A program made the position numbers and the translations under genes. The notes beneath the pieces were generated by a model. That model made no database searches. It was not told where the DNA came from and was given only the letters and a program-made list of their open reading frames with translations. Positions 45,648 to 56,120 of a DNA stretch of 64,000 nucleotides are shown piece by piece; position 1 is the first letter of the stretch; each line of letters opens with the position of its first letter. Origin of the DNA: Bryum argenteum (Eukaryota > Streptophyta > Bryopsida > Bryales > Bryaceae); contig CM073325.1 in the NCBI GenBank assembly GCA_037043015.1, positions 14,735,001-14,799,000 on the forward strand, read 5' to 3'.

Positions 45648-47785
45648 ATGGAGTCGCGGAATAAGGTGGCGGTGGGGACGATGGTGATGACGGACGAGAC
45701 GCTGGCGTGTGTGTTGAAGCACATCGATGATCCGCTAGACAGGGCTGCGGTGTCCCTGGTGTGCCAGCAATGGCATCGCGTGGACAGCATGACTCGCAAG
45801 GTTGTCACGATTGCTAACATGTACTCCACCACCCCTGCGGCTCTCACGCGGCGCTTCAAGTGCCTGCACGGGCTGCGGCTCAAGGGTAAACCGCGCGCCG
45901 CAGAATATAACCTGGTGCGGAGTAACTGGGGAGGCTATGCGGAGCCGTGGCTGCGGGAGCTTAAGGGACATTACGGAGACCTTCACAGTTTGCAACTACG
46001 GCGCGTCACGGTGCTGGACTCGGACTTGGCACTCATTGCGTCGTCAACGTACAGCTCGGCGTTACAAGTGTTGCACTTGCACAAGTGCACCGGCTTCACC
46101 ACCAGAGGCCTTCTCCCCATCGCCCGCTCTTGTCGGTAAAAGCCTCATGCCCTACCACCTACACATTTCTAGGGTTTAAAATTTTTGAACACCTAAGAAT
46201 CCTTACCAATGAAGAATTGCTAATCTCCCCTGCTTTATATATCAGGGACTCCAATCATCTCTTGAATCTTACACCTGAGTTATCTTCCTCACTGTTATGA
46301 AATTTGCAGATCAGAGAGCACAGTTGCTGAAAGTGGCAACTGTGCATGAAATATTAGAGGGGTCATAATGAAGAAGTGTGAATGTAACTCTAAAAAAAGA
46401 TCTCGCTATTTCCACGTCATAGCTGATTCACTGACATTCCCTGTTATCATTCGTCGTCTCCTTCAGGTCGTTGAAGAAGCTTAGCCTGGAAGACAGCGAT
46501 GTAGAAGACAAAGGAGGAGAATGGCTACATGCCTTAGCCCGCTGCAACACGACCTTGGAAGAACTACATTTTGGTGTCCTGGGAATCGGAGACATCGACA
46601 TCGCAGATTTGGTGATGTTAGCGGAGAACTGCAAATCATTAGTGAGCTTGAAGGTTGGTGAGCTTGAGATGCCGGATATGGTTGATGTTCTGAGCAGAGT
46701 GTCTCAACTGCAAGAACTTGGTGCAGGCTCTTACGCTTACCTCATGGACGAGGGCGGTGAGGATGAGAATGTTGTGTCCATACTTTTGCCGCAGCGCTTG
46801 GAATCATTATCAGGAATGTGGTCTCTTACAGACGTTGGATTACCAATGATTCTCCCTCTTGCACCTAACCTAAAGAAACTGGACCTTAGATACACACTCC
46901 TAACTGGTGAAGGCCAGTGCATGCTTCTCAGCCGCTGCCATTCACTCGAAGAGTTCCAGGTACCACATCTCTCCCAACAGCTTAATTACTTTGTTGCCAT
47001 TTCCCGACTTTTCTCTAAATGGCACTCTGTTGCATGGACAGACACGAAACACACTAGGAGATGAGGGCATGGTGACAATCGGCAAGGCATGCAAGGAGTT
47101 AAGAAAGCTGCGAGTGGAGGATGACGAAACAGGAGCAATAACACAGCGGGGTATTGTTGCAGTGGCACAAGGCTGTGTAAAACTAGTGCAGCTCATTCTC
47201 TATGTCGCCAACATTAGTAACGCTGCTTTGGCGATGGTTGGTCAATGTTGTCCGCATTTGACCGATATTCGCATTGTTCTGGAGGCAAAGCCAAGGCCAG
47301 GACTCGACCCTCCAGACTTCCCCCTCGACGATGGTCTCAAGCTAATGCTGAAGGGTTGTGTTAACGTCGACAGACTGGCTTTCTACATGCGCCACGGCTG
47401 CCTAACAGACAATGGAATGGAATACATAGGCATTCACGGTCACAAGCTCAAGTGGTTGCTAATCGGATGCACAGGCGAAAGCGATGTTGGACTGGCGAAT
47501 TTAGCATTCCGGTCGCAACGCATCCAACGACTGGAGATTCGGGACTGTCCTTTTGGAGGTGCAGGTCTTGCTGCAGCTGTTGCTGCCATGAGCTCCCTCA
47601 AGTATCTGTGGGTGCAAGGAAACCGAGCTATGGAGGCTGGGCTGAACTTGGTGGCTCTTGCTCGTCCCTGCCTTACTGTGGAGGTTTGTCCTCCACCTGC
47701 TGGATCAACGCTGCAGCTGTTTGCTTATTACTCCCTTGCCAAGCCTCGCACAGATGGACCTCCCGAGCTCACGATATTCACTTAA
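45648..47785 (+). CDS. COI1: COI1-type F-box/LRR jasmonate co-receptor
   Basis: Substrate receptor of an SCF ubiquitin ligase that perceives the jasmonate-type hormone and targets JAZ repressors. My exons are 45648-46135, 46467-46959 and 47042-47785, all with GT-AG borders. They join to 1725 nt, 574 residues; Arabidopsis COI1 has 592. The F-box is about residues 14-55 (LKHIDDPLDRAAVSLVCQQW). Leucine-rich repeats fill the rest. Landmark matches include LRLKGKPRAAEYNL, NWGGYAEPWL, GFTTRGLLPIARSC, GESDVGLANL and KYLWVQGN. Ligand-contact arginines are kept (R83, R404, the EIRDC arginine), as is the tryptophan of LWVQG. Pocket changes against Arabidopsis are M88 to E86, F89 to Y87 and A384 to I379. 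The start is the ATG at 45648; an upstream in-frame TTG is not used. Confidence 0.93.
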
Positions 47786-48900
47786 TTTGTCATTTGTCAT
47801 CTGTCTGGGCATTTGCAAGTAGATAGTGTACTGTACGACCACCATATTGTCATGTTCATTCTTTTAGTCCCACTTTGTCAACAGAATTTCAGGGAGTATA
47901 CAAGATCTGTACCATCTTGAAAGAAGCATTTGCTCTACTTTTTCAGTCTCACGTGATTTTACTGTCACCTGATGGTAGCATATTACAGTGGAATGACCTT
48001 GTAGATCAACTTGATCAAAACAGGTCTTGTTTCTTTGAAGTAGACAAGTTTGGAAAGAGTGCAGTGTACTTTGAGTTAGCACTCGGAGATTGATTGTACC
48101 CACTTTTCTTCACGATATTTGAAGTGAGATTGGGGTATTGGGCGTCACAGGGACATCGCCCACCTCCGTGTGCGTATGATATATTGAACCTCCTATCTAT
48201 GAAGGAGACATTTGAGTACAGTCTGCTTATAAATTTATTAAGTCGTGGAATGTTGCTCTTCATCGATTAGGGTTCAATGTGATAAGGTTGAAAGTCAAAT
48301 GGTTTTCCATCCAAGTTGTTTATGGTATACCCACTTTTAGCAAATGACATGGCTTTACAACGTCTTGAAGAGTTGTACATACTATATTGGGATCAAATAA
48401 ACAAAGTTTCTTTGTACCTTCTGATTGCGTAATTTGTCGATAGGCATGTCGAACATGTCCCTTGATACTCGGCATATGTAGTCCTTTTCTGCCGAAAGCC
48501 ATTGTTGTTGGAAACTCGTGTACCTCTCCCCCATCGTCCAACAAAGCAACAAACCACATTGAACCCCACAGTTGTATCCCAGAGTTGAACTATTCACAAT
48601 TCATCCTTTGGTGAGCCGTTTGGAGTTATCTCTTTAAAAATATGGACAATCGCAAATGCCCCAGCCAAAACCGGAGACATCGAAAATCGAAAAAGATGAA
48701 TCAACGAGGACGTATAGTCGCCTTTGCATCGATGATACGCACAAAACCTTAGTTGTTTGCAAAATTATATAACTCTAGTTCAAACCACATTTACAAGATG
48801 GCTTCTTTGTAAACAAGCTCATGTTTTATGTTAAGAGTGAGGAGCGGAACTGTATTGAATGAGTAGTAGAAGATGGTAATTTCATTATTAAACATTGGCA
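47786..48900. other. COI1 3' flank and unassigned DNA
   Basis: No supported gene. The first few hundred bases probably hold the COI1 3' UTR. A minus-strand open stretch near 48320-48597 is not recognised. Confidence 0.5.
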
Positions 48901-49251
48901 ATGGAGATACAGCCTTTGGCTGCTCTCTTTGTATTTTGGGAAACATATGTGCACCAAGAACAATTGAAGGAGTCGTTGAGCACAACAAAAGTGTACATCT
49001 ACAACGACATAGCAAACGACACAATTGTTGTGAACTGTGGAATTTCTGAACAACGGTTGCTTGGATACGGTGAGCGTTCTGCATGGAGGTTTGAGCGGAG
49101 TATTTTGGGCGGGGAGACAAAATGGAGTTGTGGATTGAGATGGGGACCTAAAGTGAAAGAGTTTGATGTGTGGATGAATCATGGGCTCTCGGACGTCGTG
49201 CCTCTTTACCCTTGCACACACGCACCTTGTATGTGGATTGTGTGCCAATAG
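48901..49251 (+). CDS. S-protein homolog-like (self-incompatibility S1 family) ORF, possibly truncated
   Basis: A 116-residue frame resembling plant S-protein homologs (PF05938), small secreted proteins with a beta-sandwich fold. Visible family features in order: VYIYNDIANDTIVVNCG (residues 31-47), LGYGERSAWRF (54-64, family GxxxxWxF), WSCGLRWG (75-82, family FxCxFxW), KEFDVW (86-91), and CTHAPCMWIV (105-114, family CxxCxWxV). The four conserved cysteines correspond to C46, C77, C105 and C110. The N-terminus has a short hydrophobic run (PLAALFVFW) that is weak as a signal peptide, so an upstream exon may be missing. A TAG falls where the family has D of the DGFYL-type ending, and the codons after it read GFYL, suggesting a recent truncation. 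Confidence 0.55.
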   Translation: MEIQPLAALFVFWETYVHQEQLKESLSTTKVYIYNDIANDTIVVNCGISEQRLLGYGERSAWRFERSILGGETKWSCGLRWGPKVKEFDVWMNHGLSDVVPLYPCTHAPCMWIVCQ

Positions 49252-49940
49252 GGTTTCTATCTTAATAGTGGCCATGGCCATGGCGACCCTATTCTTCAAC
49301 ACGAATGGCCGTGAGTCTTGTAATGCCTTACGGTTCACGTTCTTGTTCCAACAAAGCTACGTGTATTAACTCGTTTAGAGTAGGAATTGGTGGTACATTT
49401 CAGATTGTTGTGCTTCCAATCTTTCAGAGTGAAATGCAGTGATTTGGAAAGTGAAACTACAAACTCTTTGAATTGGCGGTTTTTTAATGAGCTGCCTGTT
49501 GTGCTCGAATTGAGTGAAATGACAGCGCACGTAAACTCACGAATCATTGTGCGCGTCCTAGATGTAGATCGAGATTGTGCTCAAAATTGTGCAGTTCTGA
49601 ATGTGGAAAAGTGGCAATGTTTGTGTAACAAGCAACAAAATGCTCCCTCTGACTCGCCGAGGGTTGCCTGATCTAGTTGTTACTGTCATGTGAGGATGCT
49701 ATTGAGACACGAGTCTCGGAGCTCCGAACAGCAATTTTATGCTCAAGCCCTGCGGTGTTTTACATGTAGATGCTAAGTGATTAAGCCGGTGGGATGTATG
49801 TGGCGGGGATCATTTAACACAAATCCGTCGGATCCGTCGAAACTTCGCCATCTGGTCGAATCAAGAATGCCAAACCACCATCTTTTAGAATGCCAAATTA
49901 GTTAGAGAAGGTTACTAAGAGTACGTCAGAACAAAGAACA
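49252..49940. other. gene-free spacer
   Basis: No supported gene. The first 63 bases continue the frame of the preceding ORF beyond its TAG (GFYLNSG...). An open stretch at 49387-49671 is not recognised. Confidence 0.5.
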
Positions 49941-50117
49941 AAGATGGGTCGAAGATGAGTAGAGAAGATGGGTAGAAGATGAGTAAAAGATGGGTAGAAG
50001 ATGAGTAAAAGATGGGTAGAAGATGAGTAAAAGATGGGTACAAGATGGGTAGAAGATGAGTAAAAGATGGGTAGAAGATGAGTAAAAGATGGGTAGAAGA
50101 TGGGTAAAAGGTAGATA
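49941..50117. repeat. 22-bp minisatellite (GATGGGTAGAAGATGAGTAAAA)
   Basis: Tandem array of two alternating 11-mers, GATGGGTAGAA and GATGAGTAAAA, about 16 half-units long. It produces spurious open frames (repeated THLLPIFYSSS) on the minus strand. Confidence 0.95.
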
Positions 50118-50208
50118 GTCAATGGTAGAAATCAAACACATTGCAAGAATCTATGAATGATTAACATCTAAATATTTTAATTCCAAAGCAACAAAGTAGT
50201 GAGATGTT

Positions 50209-50238
50209 GCTGCATAGTAGTGAGATTCACTATGCAGC
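50209..50238. repeat. small inverted repeat
   Basis: GCTGCATAGT at 50209-50218 and ACTATGCAGC at 50229-50238 form a perfect 10-bp-arm hairpin with a 10-base loop. It may be a trace of a short element. Confidence 0.6.
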
Positions 50239-50411
50239 GCCATTTATTAATTAACCTAATGACCTTTCTTGCCACATAGACTCCCTTAAGGGGGTGCCAC
50301 ATGGGCCCATGAATGCCCTTTATTTTGTAATTTTTTTTTCTTCGGAGGAGAACCCCCAGCCCTTTTGTACATTTTGAGGGGAAGAAGTAGCTGCAAATGA
50401 TATGGAATAAA

Positions 50412-50574
50412 TCCCTCCCCAAGACCCTCAAGACCCCCTGCCCTAAGACCCCCCTCCCCCAAGACCCCCTGTCCCAAGACCCTGTCCCAAGACCCCCTGT
50501 CCCAAGACCCCCTATCCCAAGACCCACCCCCAAGACTCCCCCCCAAGACCCCCCAAGACGCTCCAGCTGGACCC
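50412..50574. repeat. C-rich AAGACCCC(C)TGTCCC tandem tract
   Basis: About a dozen irregular units of AAGACCC plus C runs. The minus strand is a series of GGG/GGGGG runs separated by 3-6 bases (GTCTTGG, ACA), meeting the usual pattern for G-quadruplex formation. The base composition is sharply unlike the AT-rich surroundings. Confidence 0.9.
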
Positions 50575-50802
50575 CTCTCATACCACTCCGCATTTTGTAG
50601 GTGCACTTTGCGGCCCGCACTCCACGGCGTTAACGAGATTTGGAGAGATAGCAGAAGTGAAGTATCTAGAAGCTTTTTTGAGTTGATTTTTATTTATCTT
50701 AACCGTGAAGTGACAAAGTAGTATTGAAGTATTTAGGAGCTTTTTTGAGTTGCATGCCTATTGAAAGTATGTTGTGTGCATGGTAGTTGTATGATAGCTT
50801 AA

Positions 50803-51240
50803 CCCCTAAATGGTTTGACTCATTTGTAGTAAAATGAACACATCCTCAAAAGCATTGTCATAGGTGGAGGTAAAAGTGTGTTATCCAAATCTCAACCGTA
50901 CAATCTTGTCGTAGACATATTGAACATCATGTGGGTCAAATTTTGAGTCATGAGGCTTCATAGATTGCGAGATCATAATGTATTAATACTCAAAAATGAT
51001 CACATAATTTCATCATTTTCACTTTAAAGTGAAAATGCTACCATTAGACTTATTGCAATGAAAAAGTCACCAATTAGAATGTTGTTCACTTTCATCTCAG
51101 TAGCATCCTTGAACAAAAAAAAACCATGAGAAAAATTTCTTTGTGCAAATTATGGCCCTACAATGGTGAAAACTGCCCTAAATTTTACAAAGGAAAAAAT
51201 GTCTGAAACTAGGCTGCTGTCACTGAAATGCATGCCATTA
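50803..51240 (+). mobile_element. left half of a TTAA-type element (truncated copy)
   Basis: TTAA at 50799-50802 is followed by CCCCTAAATGG and then sequence parallel to the element at 51642: ATCTCAACCGTACA, CATAGATTGCGAGATCATAA, TTTCACTTTAAAGTGAAAAT and TTTTACAAAGGAAAAA occur in the same order. Similarity ends near 51240 and no right terminus is found. The TTCACTTTAAAGTGAA core is palindromic. Confidence 0.7.
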
Positions 51241-51641
51241 ATTCATGTTAGTTACTTCCAATGCTCTAGTGTTTAGGTAGGAACTAGCATAGTGTTCGCC
51301 TGAGGAAGATTTGTAGCCACACCATTGGTGTCAAAACCTTGGGGCATTCAAAAAAATACTTTATTCACGTAACCCTCAAAATAAATTTAGTGTTATTTTC
51401 ATTAGGTCTTTGGTAAATAAGAATCTATGGGATATTAAGTCTAAAATGGACATTGGTAATACAAGTAGAAAAAAACTTCTCAATTACTCAATGACAATAA
51501 CTAAAAGTGTTATAAAAAATTAGTTTGTTATTTCTCTGGGAGACTATTGGTTATTGTTATCCAATAATTGATTATTGACCTGGTTTTTCTACTAGTGTAA
51601 GTTTAGTCTAATATTATTTTGACATTCTACTTCTCGTTTAA

Positions 51642-52613
51642 CCCCTAAACGTCCTTGGGGTATTTTTAGCCAAAAACTCATTTTCAAAAAAAGTGATATA
51701 GATGAAAATAAGGATAAGCTATTTAAATCTCAACCGTACAAACTTGTAATAGACTTGTAGTAGATCATGTGGATCAAAACTTGACTCATGGGACCTCATA
51801 GATTGCGAGATCATAACATATTAGTGCGCAAAAGAGGCTACAAAAATACCATCATTTCCACTTTGAAGTGAAAATACTACCAACATGAAATTTGCAATAA
51901 AAAAATCAGAAACTAGAAAGTTGTTCATCTTCATCTCAAAGACACTCTTCTACCGAAAAAATTCATCAAAAAAAAATCTTGGCTCAAATAGTAGCCTTCT
52001 AGTCGTGAAAACTGCCAAAAATTTTACAAAGGAAAAATAGACCAAAACTAGACCCCTCGCACTCAAATCCATACCTTTTCTTCAATATATTCTCGATTGG
52101 GTCAAGGTTTCTACCACTAAAAATAGACTATAATTGGAATCCATCCCAAAAAATAAAGTCAAAATCTAACGGTGGATGAAGGAGATCTAGCTCTTCAAAA
52201 ATCATCCATTTTTTCACTTTTTTCATCGTAGAAACATCATTGCAAAGCCAATACTAAAGTTATCTAGATCAAAAAACTTCCAACTACAAAGTTGTTGGGA
52301 TGCATCTAAATATCAAACCTATGACAAAAATTCATGAAAAACTATTTTAGATTTCACATAATTGGCTTGCAATGGTAAAACATGCCAAATGTTTGAAAAC
52401 CCAAAAACAAAAGCTGCCTTCACTAAAATCCATGCCATTTATTCATACTTTATTTTATGAGTCAGAAATTTTTACCACATAAACTAGACTTGATTTGTGA
52501 CCTAACACAAATGATTTCGTCAAAAACGGAGTTTGGATGAAGAAGTTATGGCGCTTCAAAGTTTCTGCCCTTCATCCAAAATGTCGTTTTTCGACACTAG
52601 GGACGTTTAGGGG
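51642..52613 (+). mobile_element. complete TTAA-flanked MITE-like element, 972 bp
   Basis: Perfect 13-bp terminal inverted repeats, CCCCTAAACGTCC (51642-51654) and GGACGTTTAGGGG (52601-52613). TTAA lies directly outside both ends (51638-51641 and 52614-52617). The left half is homologous to 50803-51240. There is no open frame for a transposase. The ends match the 10781-11142 element (CCC, then TAAACG), so the two define one terminal family despite different interiors. Confidence 0.85.
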
Positions 52614-52617
52614 TTAA

Positions 52618-54000
52618 ATTGTTTCCCACCATTTTACTATTTTCGCTAATTTGATAAAATATTGCCAGTTACAATAAAGTTCACTTATATATTATCGTCT
52701 ATGTATTTCTACGCATACTCTGCCTATATTTATGACCTAGATAATCACTATCAAGGTCACAAAAAGGTTGCATTATTTCCATTCCATGCAAGACAAGGTC
52801 AATATTTTGTATTATAAAAATTGAGCTCGGTTTATTGAATAGTGGTGAAGATGTATGGAAACACTTGTGGAGTCATGTGGAGTTTCAACCAAGCTTTCCA
52901 ACAAGAGTGTCTTGTTCCACCAAGTACTTACTAGTGTCTATTTTAAGCAAATCGACCCAATTGGCGCTTCTCTCTCCTTTAGAAGTTGATGGAGGACTCT
53001 ATGGGATTGGGTATTTGAGTCCTTCTGAAATAGAGGTCGAGTGGGACAACAGACAGTTCCAACCCCCACATTGCCTAGAACTCATCTAGAAGTTGTTTTG
53101 ATCGAGCGGTAACCCCAACTTGCTTCCATCTTTCGTCAGTTGAAAATTCCTCAAATGAATCTTATTCCTCAATCTAACTAATTGTCAAGTTGTTGCAACT
53201 TGAGAACTAAGGTACACTCCTCAAAAATGAAATCAAGACCAAAAATGGCTCCCTACAACTTCTTAACCCACAAGTACATTATAGCTTTGAAGCCAAATTC
53301 GACATGTACCGGCAATGAGGAATTTAGGGCACGAGTTAAAAAACCCTATAAGTCTAACTTCAAAAATTCCTAATGAATCATAGGAGAGTCTAAAATCGAT
53401 GATTCCACTTGCATCTGACATACATTTACATTTCAAAAGCATAAAGAATACTCATATTTTTTTATTCCATCACTGATTTCCTAAACTGAAATTCGTGCCC
53501 TTTTTGAGCAGCTAGGTCGTATATACTTTAATCTTAGCACAGCAGGAATCTCCAAAATCAGGAGACTACCACCAGATTCTAACAAATTGTTATTTTGAAA
53601 ATACAATCATGAATACTTTTTTAATGGAATATGGTATGCAAAATGGGAATTTCAAGTTGGATCACGGTAAGCATGTTATATATAGATACAATTAGTAAGG
53701 TTTCAACTTTGATATATGGTAAGCAGGCTGAATATAGCAGGGCCATGGCTCCACATGCCTAAAGTCATCGTCGGTTGACTGGCTAGTCGTCGTTGATTGA
53801 TCATGAACGGCAGCCAACTAACACCCTTTCGAAACTCGAGCCATCGCCCTCGAGAGTCGACTACATGTGCAGCTAAAAACGAGGGTCAACTTGCGATTCC
53901 ACAGCAATTTCTACAAGCCACGCGCGTTCATTGGTGTGACTTCATCAATTCGTCACGTTGTCAGCCTCCAAGCTAACACTTGATAGTTGGTCCCCTGGTT
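52618..54000. other. gene-free AT-rich spacer
   Basis: No recognised gene. A plus-strand open stretch at 52835-53089 has no family match. From about 53750 GC content rises toward the LOR promoter, which contains a GGTTGACT W-box-like element near 53772. Confidence 0.5.
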
Positions 54001-54011
54001 CACATGGCGAG

Positions 54012-54017
54012 TATAAA
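54012..54017 (+). promoter_or_regulatory. TATA box of the LOR gene
   Basis: TATAAA in GCGAGTATAAAACCGAG, with transcription expected to start near 54045. The ATG is about 470 bp further on, so the leader is long and may contain an intron; GTGAGTTC near 54289 could be a donor. A 15-residue upstream ORF lies at 54213-54260. Confidence 0.6.
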
Positions 54018-54512
54018 ACCGAGATCTCTGTTTAGCATAGTATTCAGTGAAAGATTCATTGTTCGACATCCTCTGATCGATTGAGGTGGGAAACCAGAGT
54101 GAAGTGTCTGGATAGCTGGAGCGGAGTTACTGTTGATTAGTGGGCGAGCTCTTTGAGCGAACACTTCGGTACGTGCCATTGTAGTTTCTTAGTCAGTTGT
54201 CTCTCTTTCTGCATGCAGACACTCTTCGATGCAGTTCACATTCTGTGGAGAATGATGTGATGATCGACCTCGTAGTTTGGGTTTTGTTGTGAGTTCACAC
54301 GGTAGTTCTGAAAAATCGAAGCAGAATAGAGCTCGTCTGGATTCGTTGTTCGCTCGATGCAAAACACAGATGATTGTTTGTTGTTCCGTTCTGATGTGTT
54401 GAAATAAGAGTGTTTGTAATCCTTGCGCATGAACTAGTAGTTCGCATAAGTTCAGAGCTTGCTTAATTGAGTGAAGCGAGTTTTTATTGATCAACTGTTG
54501 AGTGGTGAAGGT

Positions 54513-55508
54513 ATGGGAGAAGGGGACATGAAGAAGCGGACGGAGCTTCAGAGGTTGAATGATCCCAACTTCGTGTTGGAGATAGCATACGGGCCTCCGG
54601 TGCCATCGCTGGTGCCACAGAAGCCAGGGACGGGCTTAGTGGTGGGGCAGCAATACCTCCAGTATCAGACGCGATTTATATGGAAGAAAGCGCATATGAG
54701 CGCAGATGACAACCGCATCTTCGACACCGAAGGTCGCTTGATGGCATGCTCGTATCATTACGGGAAGAATCCCTACGAAGCATTAGATCCCTTGGACGTG
54801 ATTCCGGACGACCCAGCGGGCGAGTGGGAGTCCATCTGCTACATCGGCGGCTACAATGGCATGCCAGACCTCAAAGTCAGACCCAAGGGCTTCTCTGTTC
54901 ACGGCAGGCAGTACATCCTGGACGCCAGTGGCGAAAGAATCCTTTTCAGCGTCGCGAAGCTCTCCAGGTTCAAATCCATGTCCATTCGACGAAACCTCGC
55001 GGTGTTCAGCGGCGAAGAGGAGATGGAGCCGACGTACCAGATACTGTGCGACCTGGTGGGACGGACCATTCAGCTGGTGAACGACAAGGAGGAGCTAGTG
55101 GCAGTGTTCACGAAATCCGAGAAGACGCTCCTTCTCAATGCGGCCTTCGGAATTGGCTCAGAGTTCACCATCGACGTTGCCCCCGGTGTGGACTGGACTG
55201 CTATCCTTGCCGTTTGCATCGGCATGCATCAAGTCGGTAAGCACTATGCTAAGGACGCTTTCAACAACTTCCTCGTGGAGCCCGTGAAAGATCAAGCGAT
55301 GGCCGTGGCTTTTGATGAGGCCGGTAATGCGTATGAGGTGTACCAAGAAGGCCAGAAAGAGGAACCCGCGGCTGAAGAAGAGCCTGCGGAAGCCGAAGCT
55401 GAGGAAGGAGGTGGCATTTTAGAGAGTATTTTTGGTTCGGAAGAGGAAGGAGGCGGTCTAAGTGGTATATTAGAGAGTATTCTTGGTGCGGTTCTAGGGG
55501 AAGAATAG
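54513..55508 (+). CDS. LURP-one-related (tubby C-terminal-like) protein
   Basis: An intronless coding region for 331 residues belonging to the LOR/DUF567 family (PF04525), whose fold resembles the Tubby C-terminal domain and phospholipid scramblases; Arabidopsis LURP1 acts in pathogen defence. Family-like stretches: IFDTEGRLMACSY (69-81), FSVHGRQYILDASGERILFSV (127-147), FKSMSIRRNLAVFSGEE (153-169), YQILCDLVGRTIQLV (175-189), and the hydrophobic VDWTAILAVCIGMHQVG (226-242) typical of the final helix. The tail after 280 is Glu/Ala/Gly rich and ends with two GILESI motifs (301-306 and 318-323), not a usual family element. The start is the first ATG at 54513; the upstream in-frame GTG is ignored. 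An AATAAA signal lies at 55586-55591. Confidence 0.85.
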   Translation: MGEGDMKKRTELQRLNDPNFVLEIAYGPPVPSLVPQKPGTGLVVGQQYLQYQTRFIWKKAHMSADDNRIFDTEGRLMACSYHYGKNPYEALDPLDVIPDDPAGEWESICYIGGYNGMPDLKVRPKGFSVHGRQYILDASGERILFSVAKLSRFKSMSIRRNLAVFSGEEEMEPTYQILCDLVGRTIQLVNDKEELVAVFTKSEKTLLLNAAFGIGSEFTIDVAPGVDWTAILAVCIGMHQVGKHYAKDAFNNFLVEPVKDQAMAVAFDEAGNAYEVYQEGQKEEPAAEEEPAEAEAEEGGGILESIFGSEEEGGGLSGILESILGAVLGEE

Positions 55509-55585
55509 ATAGTTCAGTATTATGTATCAGTACACCTATAACCCCAGTTTTAGTTTGTGACCGTGGGTTCACATGTCTGTATCAT

Positions 55586-55591
55586 AATAAA
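55586..55591 (+). terminator. poly(A) signal of the LOR gene
   Basis: AATAAA 78 bp after the stop codon, within ATCATAATAAACATTT. Confidence 0.6.
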
Positions 55592-55599
55592 CATTTACA

Positions 55600-56120
55600 A
55601 CTTTTCAATATTTGCTCAACCACTCACTTTTCAACAGAAATGTCAAATTGCGAATGATTTACTGTCGATTAATCAAGAGCGAAGCATTCCACTTTAAATC
55701 ACACCTTTACAGTAGCATACCAATCTGATGCAATTGAGGTTCAATACCCTTATCCCAGCAGGTCACGCAACTTGATTCTCATTCCCGACAACTTAAGCAC
55801 ATCACTTTGAGAACAAAAGTAATGGATTGCCAGACAGATTTTGAATTTGTAACAAGTATGATATTATCAAAACGTGCCCGGACAGACATACGAAATAGAG
55901 ACAATAGACGAATATCTAACCAACTGAACAATTTACGGAGAAAATGCATACTACGGGACACAGAGTTCTAGAATACAGCACAACAATCTGAATGCTCCTG
56001 ACCTTCCGCAAGCCCTAATAAAGCCTATCTTATTCAGCTGATTGAGGTTATTATTGTCCAGGAAAATGAATATAATATCATCAGCTGCTATCTATTACTA
56101 TATAATGGCAAAAGGTCAAT
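55600..56120. other. convergent 3' spacer
   Basis: No gene is seen. It separates the 3' ends of the LOR gene (plus) and the GH19 gene (minus) and probably contains the GH19 3' UTR. Confidence 0.5.

Noticed and set aside
48826..49338. 170-codon minus-strand frame
   Set aside because: Antisense to the S-protein-homolog-like frame, which shows real family residues; this one shows none.
49898..50141. Minus-strand ORFs with repeated THLLPIFYSSS
   Set aside because: Translation of the 22-bp minisatellite, with no start context or domain.
50177..50620. Gly-rich and Pro-rich ORFs over the C-rich tract
   Set aside because: Produced by the AAGACCC repeat; low complexity and no flanking gene signals.
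54746..55240. 164-codon plus-strand frame inside the LOR gene
   Set aside because: Frame-shifted shadow of the LOR coding region, Arg/His rich from codon bias.
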